From Bremia lactucae (taxonomy: Eukaryota; Oomycota; Peronosporomycetes; Peronosporales; Peronosporaceae): a stretch of DNA of 18,017 nt. Position numbers and translations under genes: made by a program. This document shows, one piece after another, positions 8,490-17,640 of the stretch. The stretch is taken from assembly GCF_004359215.1 (NCBI RefSeq), contig NC_090613.1, positions 4,328,338 through 4,346,354 of the forward strand, written 5' to 3'. The notes under the pieces are model-generated. The model was not told the DNA's origin. It made no database searches and saw nothing but the letters and a program-made list of their open reading frames with translations. Numbering within the stretch: position 1 is the stretch's first letter; each line of letters begins with the position of its first letter.

Positions 8490-11451
8490 ATGGACGCGAC
8501 AGGCGGCGAGATAAAGAGCGAAGGTGAGAGTGCTGAGGAGCCATATGCGATCACGGAGGACGAAAACGAGCACGAGGACACAACACGCTCTTTGCGAGAT
8601 TCCTTTAGTCGCAATACTAGCAAGCGCAAACGTTTGGCCGCCCCGAATGACGAGGACGAGATCTCCCGTCGGCGCCGTCGACGCCGCTCACTGGCCTATC
8701 AGCAGCGTCGTCGCTCAATTACACCTAGTGAAAAGAAGACTACTGTAGTTGGGGGTACTGGCAAGATAAGCGTGGCACCTGCACGTAGTAAGCAGTATAT
8801 TAGTGACATGTACTCAACGATTATTAAAATGTCGTCTGAAAATGTACGCACGCCGTCGTTCATTTTTTTTATTTAACCACAAGAACCGAGTACATGACAA
8901 CAATAGACTAATTGCGTGTTGTTTTGGCCAGAAAATCAATGTCAAGAATTCGTGGTCTTTGCACTTGATTGACCACATGGAAGACATTCTTCAGTCGTCA
9001 AAACGCGTCGTCGCGGACGGAGGCGACGCAGACGATGATACGTACAATTTTCAACGAGCGAGCTGTACCCTAGACGCAAGCGTCAAGATTTATTCCTATC
9101 GTGTCGATGATACGTGGAATTCATCGTACAAAATTCTCGAGAATCTCTCACGGACCGAACAAAAACACGGTCACGACGAATTGTCCGAACATCCGTCCCA
9201 TACTGTACGCAAGACGCGAAAAGCGCTTGCACGCACAATTGAAAAAAACCTCAACAATATTAATTTAAAAGTCTACGATACCGAGTGCCAAGCCGATCCC
9301 CTTTTTCATAAAATGTCACAATCATTTGACGAAGGAGGAGCAAAAGGAATGCTACTAGCAAACTTAAGTGTCTACGATGGTTGCAAGATTTTACTCAATT
9401 CCAGCGACGTGAGTGTCGTGACGCGTAAATCGATACAAAAGAATGTCGTGACGAAGAAGAAACGTGCAGGAGACGTGGAAGGGGCGAAGGAGCAAGAGGT
9501 TTTGAACGAAGAAGCTGGTCAAAAGATATTGATGGAATTGAATGAAGACGATATAGTTGAAGGGATTTCTAGTATAACGAATAGTGGTGAGTTGACAGTT
9601 GACGTGGTGAAAAGTGTCGTGACAGAGGCAAAAGAGGATCAAGAGAAGAAAGGTGGGGAAGTAAAGGATGGACAGAAACGTATTTCTTTATCACTTTTTA
9701 GTGGACTATCATGCATGAGTGAGAATGTGGAAACTCTGCAAGTGTGTCCGCCTTTGCATCAAATGTATGCGCAGCTAGACGCGCTCTATGGCGATGAAAA
9801 TCGTCATAAACTCGGAATTAAGAACGACTTTTTGCGTCAGACACCGGTGAAAGGACGTAGACAAACAATCGAGCAACAAGATGTTGTGATTCGAAATCTT
9901 GCTGGCATTCTTGAAACAGCGTGTGAAGAAGAAGTCGATGGACTTGGCATGGATCAAGACGATGATGAGCACGATGTTTCAATGGATTTTGGTGAAGAGA
10001 CAGCCACGTTGGGTGTCGAGGAGGCTAGCGTAGTAGAATCTGTCCCGACAATTGATGACGTCGTAAATGAAGCACATGAAGATGTTGTCGAGGTAGAAAA
10101 AACGACAAATGTCATTGATCTCGCTAGTAGTGACGACGACAGTGCGTTTCACGACACTTTACTCGATGGTACTGCAACGCATCCGCAACGATTGGATAAA
10201 GACTCTTCGCTTTTAGCCAGTGCTGCTGATTTTTTCCGGGCTAAAGCGAACGAAAACATGCCAAAGGATTACGAAACGAATTTGTTTTCGCAAATGATTG
10301 AATCGGCGCTGTTTCGATCGACAACGCTTGAAGAGGAACTGAATCACGAGCTTCGGAATGACTATTCGTACTTTGACGTGAAATTGCTACGGAATTGGGC
10401 GGGTCCGGGACATTGGAAGTTCCCAGCTGTGCGTAAGGTACATATGAAGAAACTGATCAAGGATGAAGTGGAAAAGGACGGATTAGTTGGTATTGAGGAA
10501 GATGAAATTGCTATGAAAGCGGAGATGTATGAAACTGTGACGGATCGTGTTCGAAAAGCAAGTGCTGTGAGTGTGGAGAAGAAAACTGTTGCGACAGTGG
10601 ATTTCTTTGGTGAAAAGCCCGATTTTTCTAGGCTCCAAGCTCCAAAGTCTGCATTGAGTTTAGAAGTCACAAAAGGTGTTATAAAGAAACAGGTTGAAAA
10701 TGCTTTGGATCTTGTTTTGCCTGTAGACACACACATAGAGCTCGGATTATTTTTTCGACACTTTTTGAAAGAAAAGATGCGATTTTTTCGAAAACGTGGA
10801 GGCATGGAGAGTTCTTATCGAGACAATCCTTTGATGAACGAGGTTAAATTTAAAGACAGTTATAGCGATAATGGGGATTATCAAGATCGAAAGGAGCCTT
10901 TTGCTTACAATGAAGACACTGGTGGGTTTGAACCGGATTACGATGAAGACGATGAAAGTCCCGTGGAAGCGGATGATCATGGTACTGAAGCGTTGTACTC
11001 CGTCGAGAATCTTGTTCAAGCAAATCGAGTTGTCGAGAAAATTGGGGTCCATTATGAGCGCTTTGCCAAGCGCGTGGATGTCAAGAAGCTTAAAAGCAGT
11101 ATCTGGGATCATTTAGAGAAAAAGGTTATTCCAAGTGGAACTAACGATGCTGGCAATGAACCAAGTACGAACGACAGTGGCAAACGGCCATTTGATTGTT
11201 TGCACGAGACTGGAGGCGATGAAATATTCGAAACAAGCTTTGAAAACGTGGTGGAAAACGTCGCGAATAAGGTACGAAAAGCGCTGTCGCGCTCTTGTTT
11301 CTAGATATATAACCTCTGCGTATTTATGTAGGTGCCATCGAATGTGACGGTGTCGTTTTACTTCATTTGCGTCCTTCATCTCGCGAATGAAAAAGGTCTG
11401 GAATTAGTCGGTCAGGACAATCTTTGTGACTTTCGGATTCGAAAAGAGTGA
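8490..11451 (+). CDS. Condensin complex subunit 2 (CAP-H / Barren kleisin), 937 aa
   Basis: The exons are 8490-8843, 8932-11271 and 11332-11451; both introns (88 and 60 bp) are GT-AG and phase 0. CAP-H is the kleisin that bridges the SMC2 and SMC4 heads and recruits HEAT subunits for mitotic chromosome condensation. Residues 99-138 (SKQYISDMYSTIIKMSSEN joined to KINVKNSWSLHLIDHMEDIL) are the SMC2-binding N-terminal region, restored only by splicing. CQADPLFHKMSQSFDEGG (about 237-254) and WAGPGHWKF (607-615) are family signatures. The last exon gives FYFICVLHLANEKGLEL, the C-terminal winged-helix segment that contacts SMC4. The start is the ATG at 8490; the in-frame codon at 8478 is TTG. Residues 59-66 are a poly-Arg, NLS-like run. 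The protein is longer than the roughly 750 aa of human and yeast proteins because of acidic linkers around 280-560. Confidence 0.93.
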
Positions 11452-11546
11452 CGAGTCGAAGATATAAAAATGCAGCATCAAAGTCGTAGTTAGAGCACGA
11501 AAGCCGTTTGAATGTCATTCTATCGCTCGTGTAAATAGTTAATCAT
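11452..11546. other. 95-bp convergent intergenic gap
   Basis: This is the 3' flank shared by CAP-H and the TMEM184-like gene, whose stop codons face each other. AT-rich pieces (GATATAAAAATGC at 11460-11472) could serve 3' end formation, but no AATAAA on the plus strand is evident. Confidence 0.4.
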
Positions 11547-12817
11547 CTACAATTGCCAACCCCGTGATGCTGGTTTAATATGTGAATTTGTTGCTGCCTT
11601 GCTTTCAGTATCGGATACAGCTTCTTCTTGACTTAATAACTTCATTGTTTCGGACGTCGCAAACGCGTTTGACGACGCGACATGAAGCTTTTTCTTGGTT
11701 TTGACCGTCGCTGCTCCAGGTTTAAAAGGCGTGGGTAGCACCACTGGCATCACTTCGTTAAAGTCGCGCATGGCATCTTCTAGAGCCAAGTGATCGGCTA
11801 AGATTCCCGTTCGTAGCGCTAGATTTCCATGCATGTAGGGCGTATACGGGAATGCTCGATGGTGGGCAAGTGCGACAAAGAACATTTCAAAGCAAATCAA
11901 GAGGTTTTGAATGCCCGTGGTCACGTTTTCAACACTCCAGGATCCTAATTCGTGAATGATTTCAAACCGAGAAAGAAACGCGAGGACGACACTTTGCCAA
12001 AATGAAAGGAAGAGAACCGCTTTAATGCACAAAAACTTGGGTACGGGGTTATACGGCGCCAATTGCGTTTTTAAGGCCATGTAAAATAGCACCAAGTAAT
12101 AAAACGCGTACGTTATTGACGCGTTCACGACTAAACTCGTGTACAAATAGCCCTGCTCGACACTAAAGTTGCCCTGTTCGTACATGCCATAGAGTCGTAA
12201 CACAATCGCTACGAACGCCATTAAGGGTTTCACGACAACAAATTGCATTGTCGCTTTTTTGCAGTCTCGAAGAAACGTGGCGCCGAGGTGAATGGGTTGA
12301 AAATAATTATTAAACGGCCACGGATGATGGAGAGGAGGTAAGCTCGTCATTGCGGCAATAACACGTTCATTGCTTCCTTGACCCAAGTAGGCAATCATGA
12401 GTGCGAGAAAGAGATAAATTACGTAGCCTTCGTACGAATCCCGCATGAGATCGAGATAGAGTGCAGCGTCCTTAAAGCGCAGACTTAACCACGAATCCGT
12501 AGCGTAGATTGGAATCATCCATAATATTCCGACAATCTACAATAATTGTCAGAAATTGGTACAATCTATTTTTTTTTCATTTTTTCATGGGGCACCTTGC
12601 TTTGAACGATTGGTTGCGTAAAATGATTCAGGTGACCGCGAATTAAGAGCGCGGATGAGACGACCGATGCGGCTACGAACACGCCAGCTACTGCCCATAC
12701 AATTCGCTGCACATCCGCCTCGGGCGCTGCGAGCGTGTCCGTAGGAGGACTCGGGAACATCACCGTCGGCCAGAATTGTACCATGAATATAATAAAAAGC
12801 TTTTTGAAAAAGATCAT
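11547..12817 (-). CDS. TMEM184 / DUF300 (organic solute transporter Ost-alpha superfamily) membrane protein, 403 aa
   Basis: Exon 1 is 12817-12596 (74 codons) and exon 2 is 12536-11547; the 59-bp intron (GTGCCC...TTGTAG) is phase 0. Splicing joins LNHFTQPIVQSK to IVGILWMIPIYATDSWLSL, the invariant block after the first helix in this family. Further signatures are DSYEGYVIYLFLALMIAYLG, ATMQFVVVKPLMAFVAIVL and KAVLFLSFWQSVVLAFL. The first helix is about residues 38-58, and six more hydrophobic segments follow. In animals and plants (LAZ1 in Arabidopsis) these are seven-helix proteins of endomembranes or plasma membrane with poorly defined transport or trafficking roles. The soluble tail from about 315 is rich in Lys, Ser and Thr. 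The start is the first ATG in frame with a canonical N-terminus; codons upstream are non-ATG. Confidence 0.88.
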
Positions 12818-12879
12818 TGTACAAAATCGATTTCCTAATCTAGAAAAGCTCAATTCTTTTTAAGTTCCTTGTCCCGCAC
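12818..12879. promoter_or_regulatory. 62-bp head-to-head promoter
   Basis: Only 62 bp separate the ATG of the TMEM184-like gene (12817, minus) from the first ATG of the COA1-like gene (12880, plus). Both 5' UTRs and core promoters must therefore overlap here or lie inside the neighbouring gene. The stretch is AT-rich with pyrimidine tracts (TTTCCTAATC at 12831-12840, AATTCTTTTTAAG at 12852-12864). If the true COA1-like start is downstream, the gap is wider. Confidence 0.5.
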
Positions 12880-14073
12880 ATGAGCTCGTGCAAGCTACTG
12901 CTTCGCCCTGTGTCTCCACTGGTTGCCAAGCATGGGCGCGGGCATATAGTACCACACGGACCATTAAGCATCGTTTCATCTTCAATATGCACTTTTCGTG
13001 CATCGAATGGCCTCTTACGCTCTCGATTTGCAATGCCTTCGAAAACGCCTTTATCCTCGCCTCATGCTCGAGCACTGGACACTAAAAACGTCGTACTGAT
13101 ACTGTCAATCCCGCAGAAACAATTTTATTCACGTGGAAGGAACTCATGGCAGCGTAAAAGTGATTGGAAAGCAGCACTAAAGACTGGCGGACTCGTTCTA
13201 CTGGGGACAGGTGCCCTCGTAGCCTCAACGTCGCGTACGTGAGTTTGCGCTACTTTTTATCGACACTTGAGATTCCTGCTAATTTGGGGCTAATTAATTT
13301 CTGCAGTGGCTTTTGGACTCATTCTCGCGGGAGCTGCCGGATACGGCGTGTATACACTCTACCAGCGGCTCCGTGGCCCGTATCGTTCCCGTTCTAACGA
13401 TGTATTTCGCAATTTAAACTCCAACATTGATACGCTCAACAATCTATTGAATCGCAGTCGTCCACGCACCTCCAAAGCGCCAGTCCAAGATGATTTAAAC
13501 GCTTTTTTACAAAGCATGCCGTTTATGGTTCGTGGATTCGTAAAGACAGTCTTTTCATTCGTGGGCAAAGCAATGCAGCATTCGATTAAGAGAGCCCGTG
13601 AAGTCAAACGACAGACTGAGGAGTTATTGCGTGCAAACAAGCGCGTTTGTGATGAAATGGGCGACGACGTGAGCGTGGGTACACCAGAGCAGTGGATTGA
13701 ATCGAGTACGTGACGACTTGATGTAATAAAGACGCTGCGACTGACTCGTACTTGCGTAGCTGTGAATGGCGAAGGAACGATCGAAGCAACGTTCCCAGTG
13801 TATGGAAGCTACAATTCAGCGCACGTGAGTCTCAAAGCTCTTGTGAATCAAGGAGGAGAGCTGAATTTAACCAAACTCACATGTACGGGCCACGACCATA
13901 CGTTGTTTAAAAACGGCATTCATGCTGATGTTTTGATTGTTCACTTAGATTTTAATCGTCAAAGTGGCAAGCAGATTGATTTACTGCGTGATACATCAAT
14001 ACGTGGTCGACAAAAGACTGTCATTGATGCCGAGTACGTCGATCTGGACAAGAAGAACAAAGCGCAGTGGTAA
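12880..14073 (+). CDS. Probable mitochondrial inner-membrane protein, COA1/Tim21-like, 355 aa
   Basis: The exons are 12880-13234, 13307-13705 and 13760-14073; the introns (72 and 54 bp) both begin GTACGT, and both are phase 1. The first 90 residues are rich in Arg, Ser and Leu and lack acidic residues apart from one Asp near position 67, consistent with a mitochondrial presequence; RGRNSW at 85-90 precedes the membrane part. Residues about 100-138 form two hydrophobic Gly-rich segments (GGLVLLGTGALVASTS, then FGLILAGAAGYGVYTLY). From about 215 a helical segment with LLRANKRVCDEMGDDVSVG leads into EATFPVYGSYNSAHVSLKA, which resembles the COA1 family pattern of a Gly-containing helix end and then a beta-rich fpv-x-Gs domain. 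COA1 acts in cytochrome oxidase assembly. The family call is tentative. An extra intron ending at CCCGCAG (13118-13124) cannot be excluded. Confidence 0.5.
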
Positions 14074-14199
14074 AATGAATAGGAAATAGGAAGTGTTAAC
14101 GCACTGCTTGAATACATGATGATATCAATGCAAACTTGAATGCAGTCGATGGCAAATGAAAAGACGTGTTTAAGCCGTGGCTTTATCTATACATCGAGC
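14074..14199. other. 126-bp convergent intergenic gap
   Basis: The COA1-like gene and the CM-PDT gene end towards each other here. The minus strand beyond the CM-PDT stop reads through AT-rich sequence. No gene or RNA is seen. Confidence 0.4.
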
Positions 14200-16167
14200 T
14201 TAGCTTCGAATTAGGCGCTTAGCAACTGGGTATGAGCCAAGGTGTTTGACGACACAGACTGATTGAAGCTCCTTTACTGCTAGTCGAACGTTCTCGTCGT
14301 CAATATGCCCGTCAATCTGGACAAAAAAGTCATAACCACTTTGCTCTTGACTATAAATCGACTCGAGACTCGATAGATTGATGCCATGTTTCTTCCAGAC
14401 GTCAAGCGCTTTCAGAAGCGAGCCCACTTCATGCTTAATTTCCATACTCAAACATGATTTGTCCACCCCCGTGGCAGCAGGATATCCCTTTGATACAACC
14501 ACAAAGCGAATAAACGACTCACTCTCGACACATGCGACTTCGGACGCAAGCGCGTGACTCATATCAATTCGCTTTAAGCCGTGAGACTCTGCAGCGCCGA
14601 TTGTTGTCACGGCAACCGTCGACGCTTCAGAAAAAGCCCGACTTGCTGCGTCTGAAACATGCGCAACCGAGACGATCTCAGCATGTGGCCAATACTGCTC
14701 AGCTTGTGCAAGTAAGCGAGCATCGGAATCAGTAGGGCAAAAGATTTTCGTCACATTTTGTTGCGTTCCTAGTTGCATGTCTTTGGCTGCAAAAATGATC
14801 GAACGAATCAGCAAAATCTCGGCTGAAACCTTTAACGAGCTACGCATTAATTGCGCTTGGGTCTCTTTAATCATTCCTGAATGCGAATTCTCAATTGGAA
14901 GAACGCCGTACGCTGCACGATTCGCATTGACATCGTAAAACACTGTGCTAATGGATTCAGTCGAAAACAATTGGTTCTCATCGAGACTTTTGCCGCCAAA
15001 GTGAGCGAGTGCTGCCAGCCACGAAGAGGAACCTTTGACTCCAGCAACAGCAATTGACGGATGGGTTACGCGCTGGAGCAAGTATTGCACCTGAACCTCT
15101 TTTGTTAAAGGCATGACAAAGTCGCGGTAAAGATCGGAAATTAGCTGGGGGTCCACTTTCCGGTACTTTCCATTCGACGTCGCGGGAGCATCGGGGTCTT
15201 GGCCATACGTCGAAGCTTTTAACTTTACGCGCTCTAGAACTTTCTACACAAAGAAAGAAGCCATCACTTTAATACACTTCAAACCATTTTCTTTCAAAAT
15301 GAAAAAAAAAAGGATACGAACATTCTCAACCGCGATGTTCGTCAACGCTTCCATGATTCCAAGCACGTTATTTGCAAGAATGAGCTTTGAATAGCGTTCC
15401 ATCTCGGCTTGGAATTTGGCTTCCGCAATGAATTTGCCGAAATGAATGCGTTTGCTTAATGCTTGCAACACGGCGATATCGGCCGTTGCCGTCGATCCAA
15501 ACTGTCATTATCGAGTTTCTAGACACCGTTAGTAACCTTTAACCTCTTGAAAAGTATATCATCATGCAAACGTACGACGGAATCATTACTGGTAGGTGCG
15601 GTTAATCCTGGTAAAATCTTCTCTTGATACACGATCATGATTTGACTGTTCACGTTAATTCGATTCGGACGTAAGACACGTGGGTACTCGACAATAGGCA
15701 AAATTGGCTCCGGTAATAAATGCGGAAAAAAAGCATTTTCATCCGGCGACGTGTAGCGCCGCGCCAATGCGTGCAACTTTTCCGTCTCTAGCAACATAAA
15801 GTCGAGCAAACTGCCGTCGAATGTCGTGTATTTGCCTCTTAAACCCCCAAAAGCTGCACTCGTACTGTCTCGACAAGAAACAATCTCATTGGTTATAGAT
15901 ACAAGACCCTTCAATTGACAGCACGCGACTCTTTTGTGCGCACCTTTCCTTCATGTTCACGTATACCTCCAAGTTGCGTGGAAATTGAGCGCGCTCGATT
16001 AATGCAAAGATAATCGTCTCCTCTTGACTAAATCAAAGTGATACAGTCGCTAGAAAAGATGGTGATTATCAATCAATCGTGACTAAATCGTACCGAATCA
16101 GGACATTGCGGAAATCGTCGAGCTTTACAGGTTTGCGGGGATCCCCGACACAATGAGAACTCTCCAT
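14200..16167 (-). CDS. Bifunctional chorismate mutase-prephenate dehydratase, ARO7-type CM fused to PDT-ACT, 556 aa
   Basis: Minus-strand exons are 16167-16094, 16027-15944, 15864-15576, 15501-15322 and 15243-14200; the four introns are 66-79 bp and all phases fit. Residues 1-268 are a eukaryotic ARO7-type chorismate mutase: LIRQEETIIFALIERAQF (about 23-40), LEPILPIVEYPRVLRPN-like motif in exon 3, LSKRIHFGKFIAEAKF (about 162-177) and MPLTKEVQVQYLL (253-265). The Arg and Lys ligands and the FGS allosteric pair equivalent to yeast Gly141-Ser142 (here 151-152) are present. PDT follows at about 272-460 with GVKGSSSW and PIENSHSG, then an ACT domain (about 473-550, GSLLKAL and KHLGSYP). Together the enzyme would take chorismate to prephenate to phenylpyruvate for Phe synthesis. 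Oddities: TRF reads IRF (454-456) and ESRP reads ESIY (503-506). The ATG at 16167 fits the ARO7 N-terminus. Confidence 0.92.
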
Positions 16168-16267
16168 GGCACGTGTATATTGATTTTTTTAAAGAATAGG
16201 TTCGGCGTTTAAAAGTATATGATTAATTGAAATGACGGTTTTTTTATTAAAAAGCCCCAAACCCCAC
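16168..16267 (-). promoter_or_regulatory. 100-bp gap carrying the CM-PDT promoter
   Basis: The M-domain gene ends at 16268 and CM-PDT starts at 16167, both on the minus strand, so the promoter of the latter and the 3' signal of the former share 100 bp. The minus strand shows TTTTTAATAAAAAAACC (about 16254-16238), then GTCATTTCAATT, whose TCATTTC (16235-16229) fits the oomycete initiator consensus YCAYTYY, about 62 bp before the ATG. AATAAA next to the initiator could act as the upstream gene's poly(A) signal. Confidence 0.5.
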
Positions 16268-17272
16268 CTAATAACGACGTTGTTTCATCCTGTCGTGACT
16301 TTATATAAGTCTTCATACTAAAATAAAGAGGATGGGTACATACCTGAATTTTTTGGTTGGGAAGCCCGTAGGGTCCTGACGCACTAATTCCGTGGTTTCA
16401 TCGAGCGTCTCGGGGATGCTAAGGCCACGCTGTACACGCTTGACTAGCCACATATGAAGAGCAGATAGCTGCTCATAATTGCGCAACATGTTGTTGATCT
16501 CTTCAGGCGACTACAGTACACGAGTGAGAACGCGCTTTTGATACTCAATTAATGCAAGTCGTACGTGGCCAGCCGTTTCGGAGATTTTTCGCTTAACTTT
16601 GCCATTAATAAGCCGAGGGTTTTCCAAGTACTGAGGCTGTAAGTATATTCACACGTTAGCAAACGAGCACTACCATCACTCATTGTACATGCCTCCATTG
16701 ATTCCAAAATGGCCATAAAAGCTTTCATCTGTTGCACAGCAGTCTGATACAGCAAAGGCATTAGTAGTACTGCATAAAGGTCAACCGATGCAGACTGCCT
16801 CACCATTGACGACACACCGGGAATCATGGAGCGCCAGCCAGTCGCGCCAGTCGCTTCGGCGTTTTTCTAGCGTCACAGTCACAGCGACACCATTGAGTTT
16901 TTGATCACTTGCAACTCCTAGCCACTATAGATACTTACTTTTAAATGGTCGTAAAACCCATTGAGGTCGAACTTTTCCTTCTGCGAAAGCTCAATCATTT
17001 GCTGCTTGTACGCCTCCCCTTAAACAAGTTCGTCAGATCACTGAGTTATTCGTATTTTCTGCTACTTGACAGGAGATTCTACCTTGCTTGAGCTGGTTGC
17101 GCTCTTCTAGCTTGCTCGACACCGATTTCTTGATATTGGAAAACACACTGAATGAGCGCAGCTGCGCGGCTGGATGTTGATTTAGAAGAAGTGCATGTTG
17201 AGTGGTCAATGTGCGCGGAATTTGACGCCGAAGCTGGAGCGCCGCAACGCGCGTCACAGTGGCTCGACTCAT
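16268..17272 (-). CDS. Predicted mitochondrial SRP54/Ffh M-domain-like protein without GTPase domain, 214 aa
   Basis: Minus-strand exons are 17272-17083, 17018-16939, 16866-16804, 16743-16693, 16636-16565, 16510-16344 and 16289-16268; they total 645 nt and close in frame. Residues 1-45 are basic and hydroxylated (MSRATVTRVAALQLRRQIPR, later LRSFSVF), typical of a mitochondrial presequence. Residues 79-175 follow the Ffh/SRP54 M-domain order: KFDLNGFYDHLK (79-90), SMIPG (103-107), QMKAFMAILESM (116-127), ENPRLINGKVKRKISETAG (133-151), SPEEINNMLRNYEQL (153-167). In SRP this domain binds signal peptides and SRP RNA. The usual RIARGSG-like RNA-binding loop is altered to KISETAG, and the methionine-rich C-terminal helix is shorter. 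The NG GTPase domain is absent and there is no room for it. The C-terminus is basic (KKFRMKQRRY). Exon 4 may start 15 nt later (16728). Confidence 0.75.
16637..16692 (-). other. GC-AG intron in the M-domain gene
   Basis: The family-conserved reading continues from ESME to PQYLENPRLI only if the intron begins GCATGT after GAG and ends TTACAG. All nearby GT donors are phase 1 and would throw the next exon out of frame. GAG|GCATGT is a good GC-type donor, and the 56-bp length matches the neighbouring introns. Confidence 0.65.
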
Positions 17273-17640
17273 TTTCGAAATACAAAGGGGTACGAATTAT
17301 AAATCGAGCTTAACTTTCGTGAGCCTGCATAACCAAATATGGTAATTTCTGAGAAGTTCTTAGGAGCATCGATATAAAATTATTTCTTGCGAAGTAGTTC
17401 GATAGAAAGATTAGCTCGCTAGACAACTTAGCTAAAGCTTCGTTGAAGTAGTATGTCTATTGATGCTTCGATAGAAAATTTAGTCTTAAACAAGATATAA
17501 GCGTCCGCGCTGAACATCATCGGTGTAATGGGAGTTCAGTTTCATAGATATTATTTCCTATAAGAGAAACAATAAATCATATATTTCTATGAAAAGAAAT
17601 TAGTGAGGAAGTACAAATAATTAATTATAATTATTTATTC
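17273..17640. promoter_or_regulatory. 5' flank of the M-domain gene, becoming AT-rich repeat-like DNA
   Basis: The part next to 17272 must carry the M-domain gene promoter; minus-strand TTTATAATTCG (about 17304-17294) is TATA-like, but no clear oomycete initiator was found. From about 17500 the sequence becomes strongly AT-rich with nested inverted repeats (17540-17594 and 17605-17643), which suggests a repeat boundary. No gene is seen. Confidence 0.4.

Noticed and set aside
8844..8931. Two separate genes around 8478-8876 and 8803-11304
   Set aside because: The GTACGC...GGCCAG intron joins MSSEN to KINVKNSW in phase, restoring the CAP-H N-terminal motif, so it is one gene.
9391..11112. Antisense frames inside CAP-H
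   Set aside because: They are shadows of a long coding exon with strong codon bias and have no recognisable domains.
12566..12853. A separate small membrane protein
   Set aside because: Its conserved part is exon 1 of the TMEM184-like gene; the tail after QSK is intron sequence, and its apparent upstream start is TTG.
16318..16343. A 26-bp intron (GTATGT...TTTTAG) at the end of the M-domain gene
   Set aside because: It is far shorter than every other intron here; the acceptor at 16290-16291 gives a 54-bp intron and a short basic C-terminus ending at 16268.
16549..16827. Independent 92-aa frame starting MIPGVSS
   Set aside because: It reads through introns 16744-16803 and 16637-16692; the spliced frame gives clear M-domain homology on both sides.
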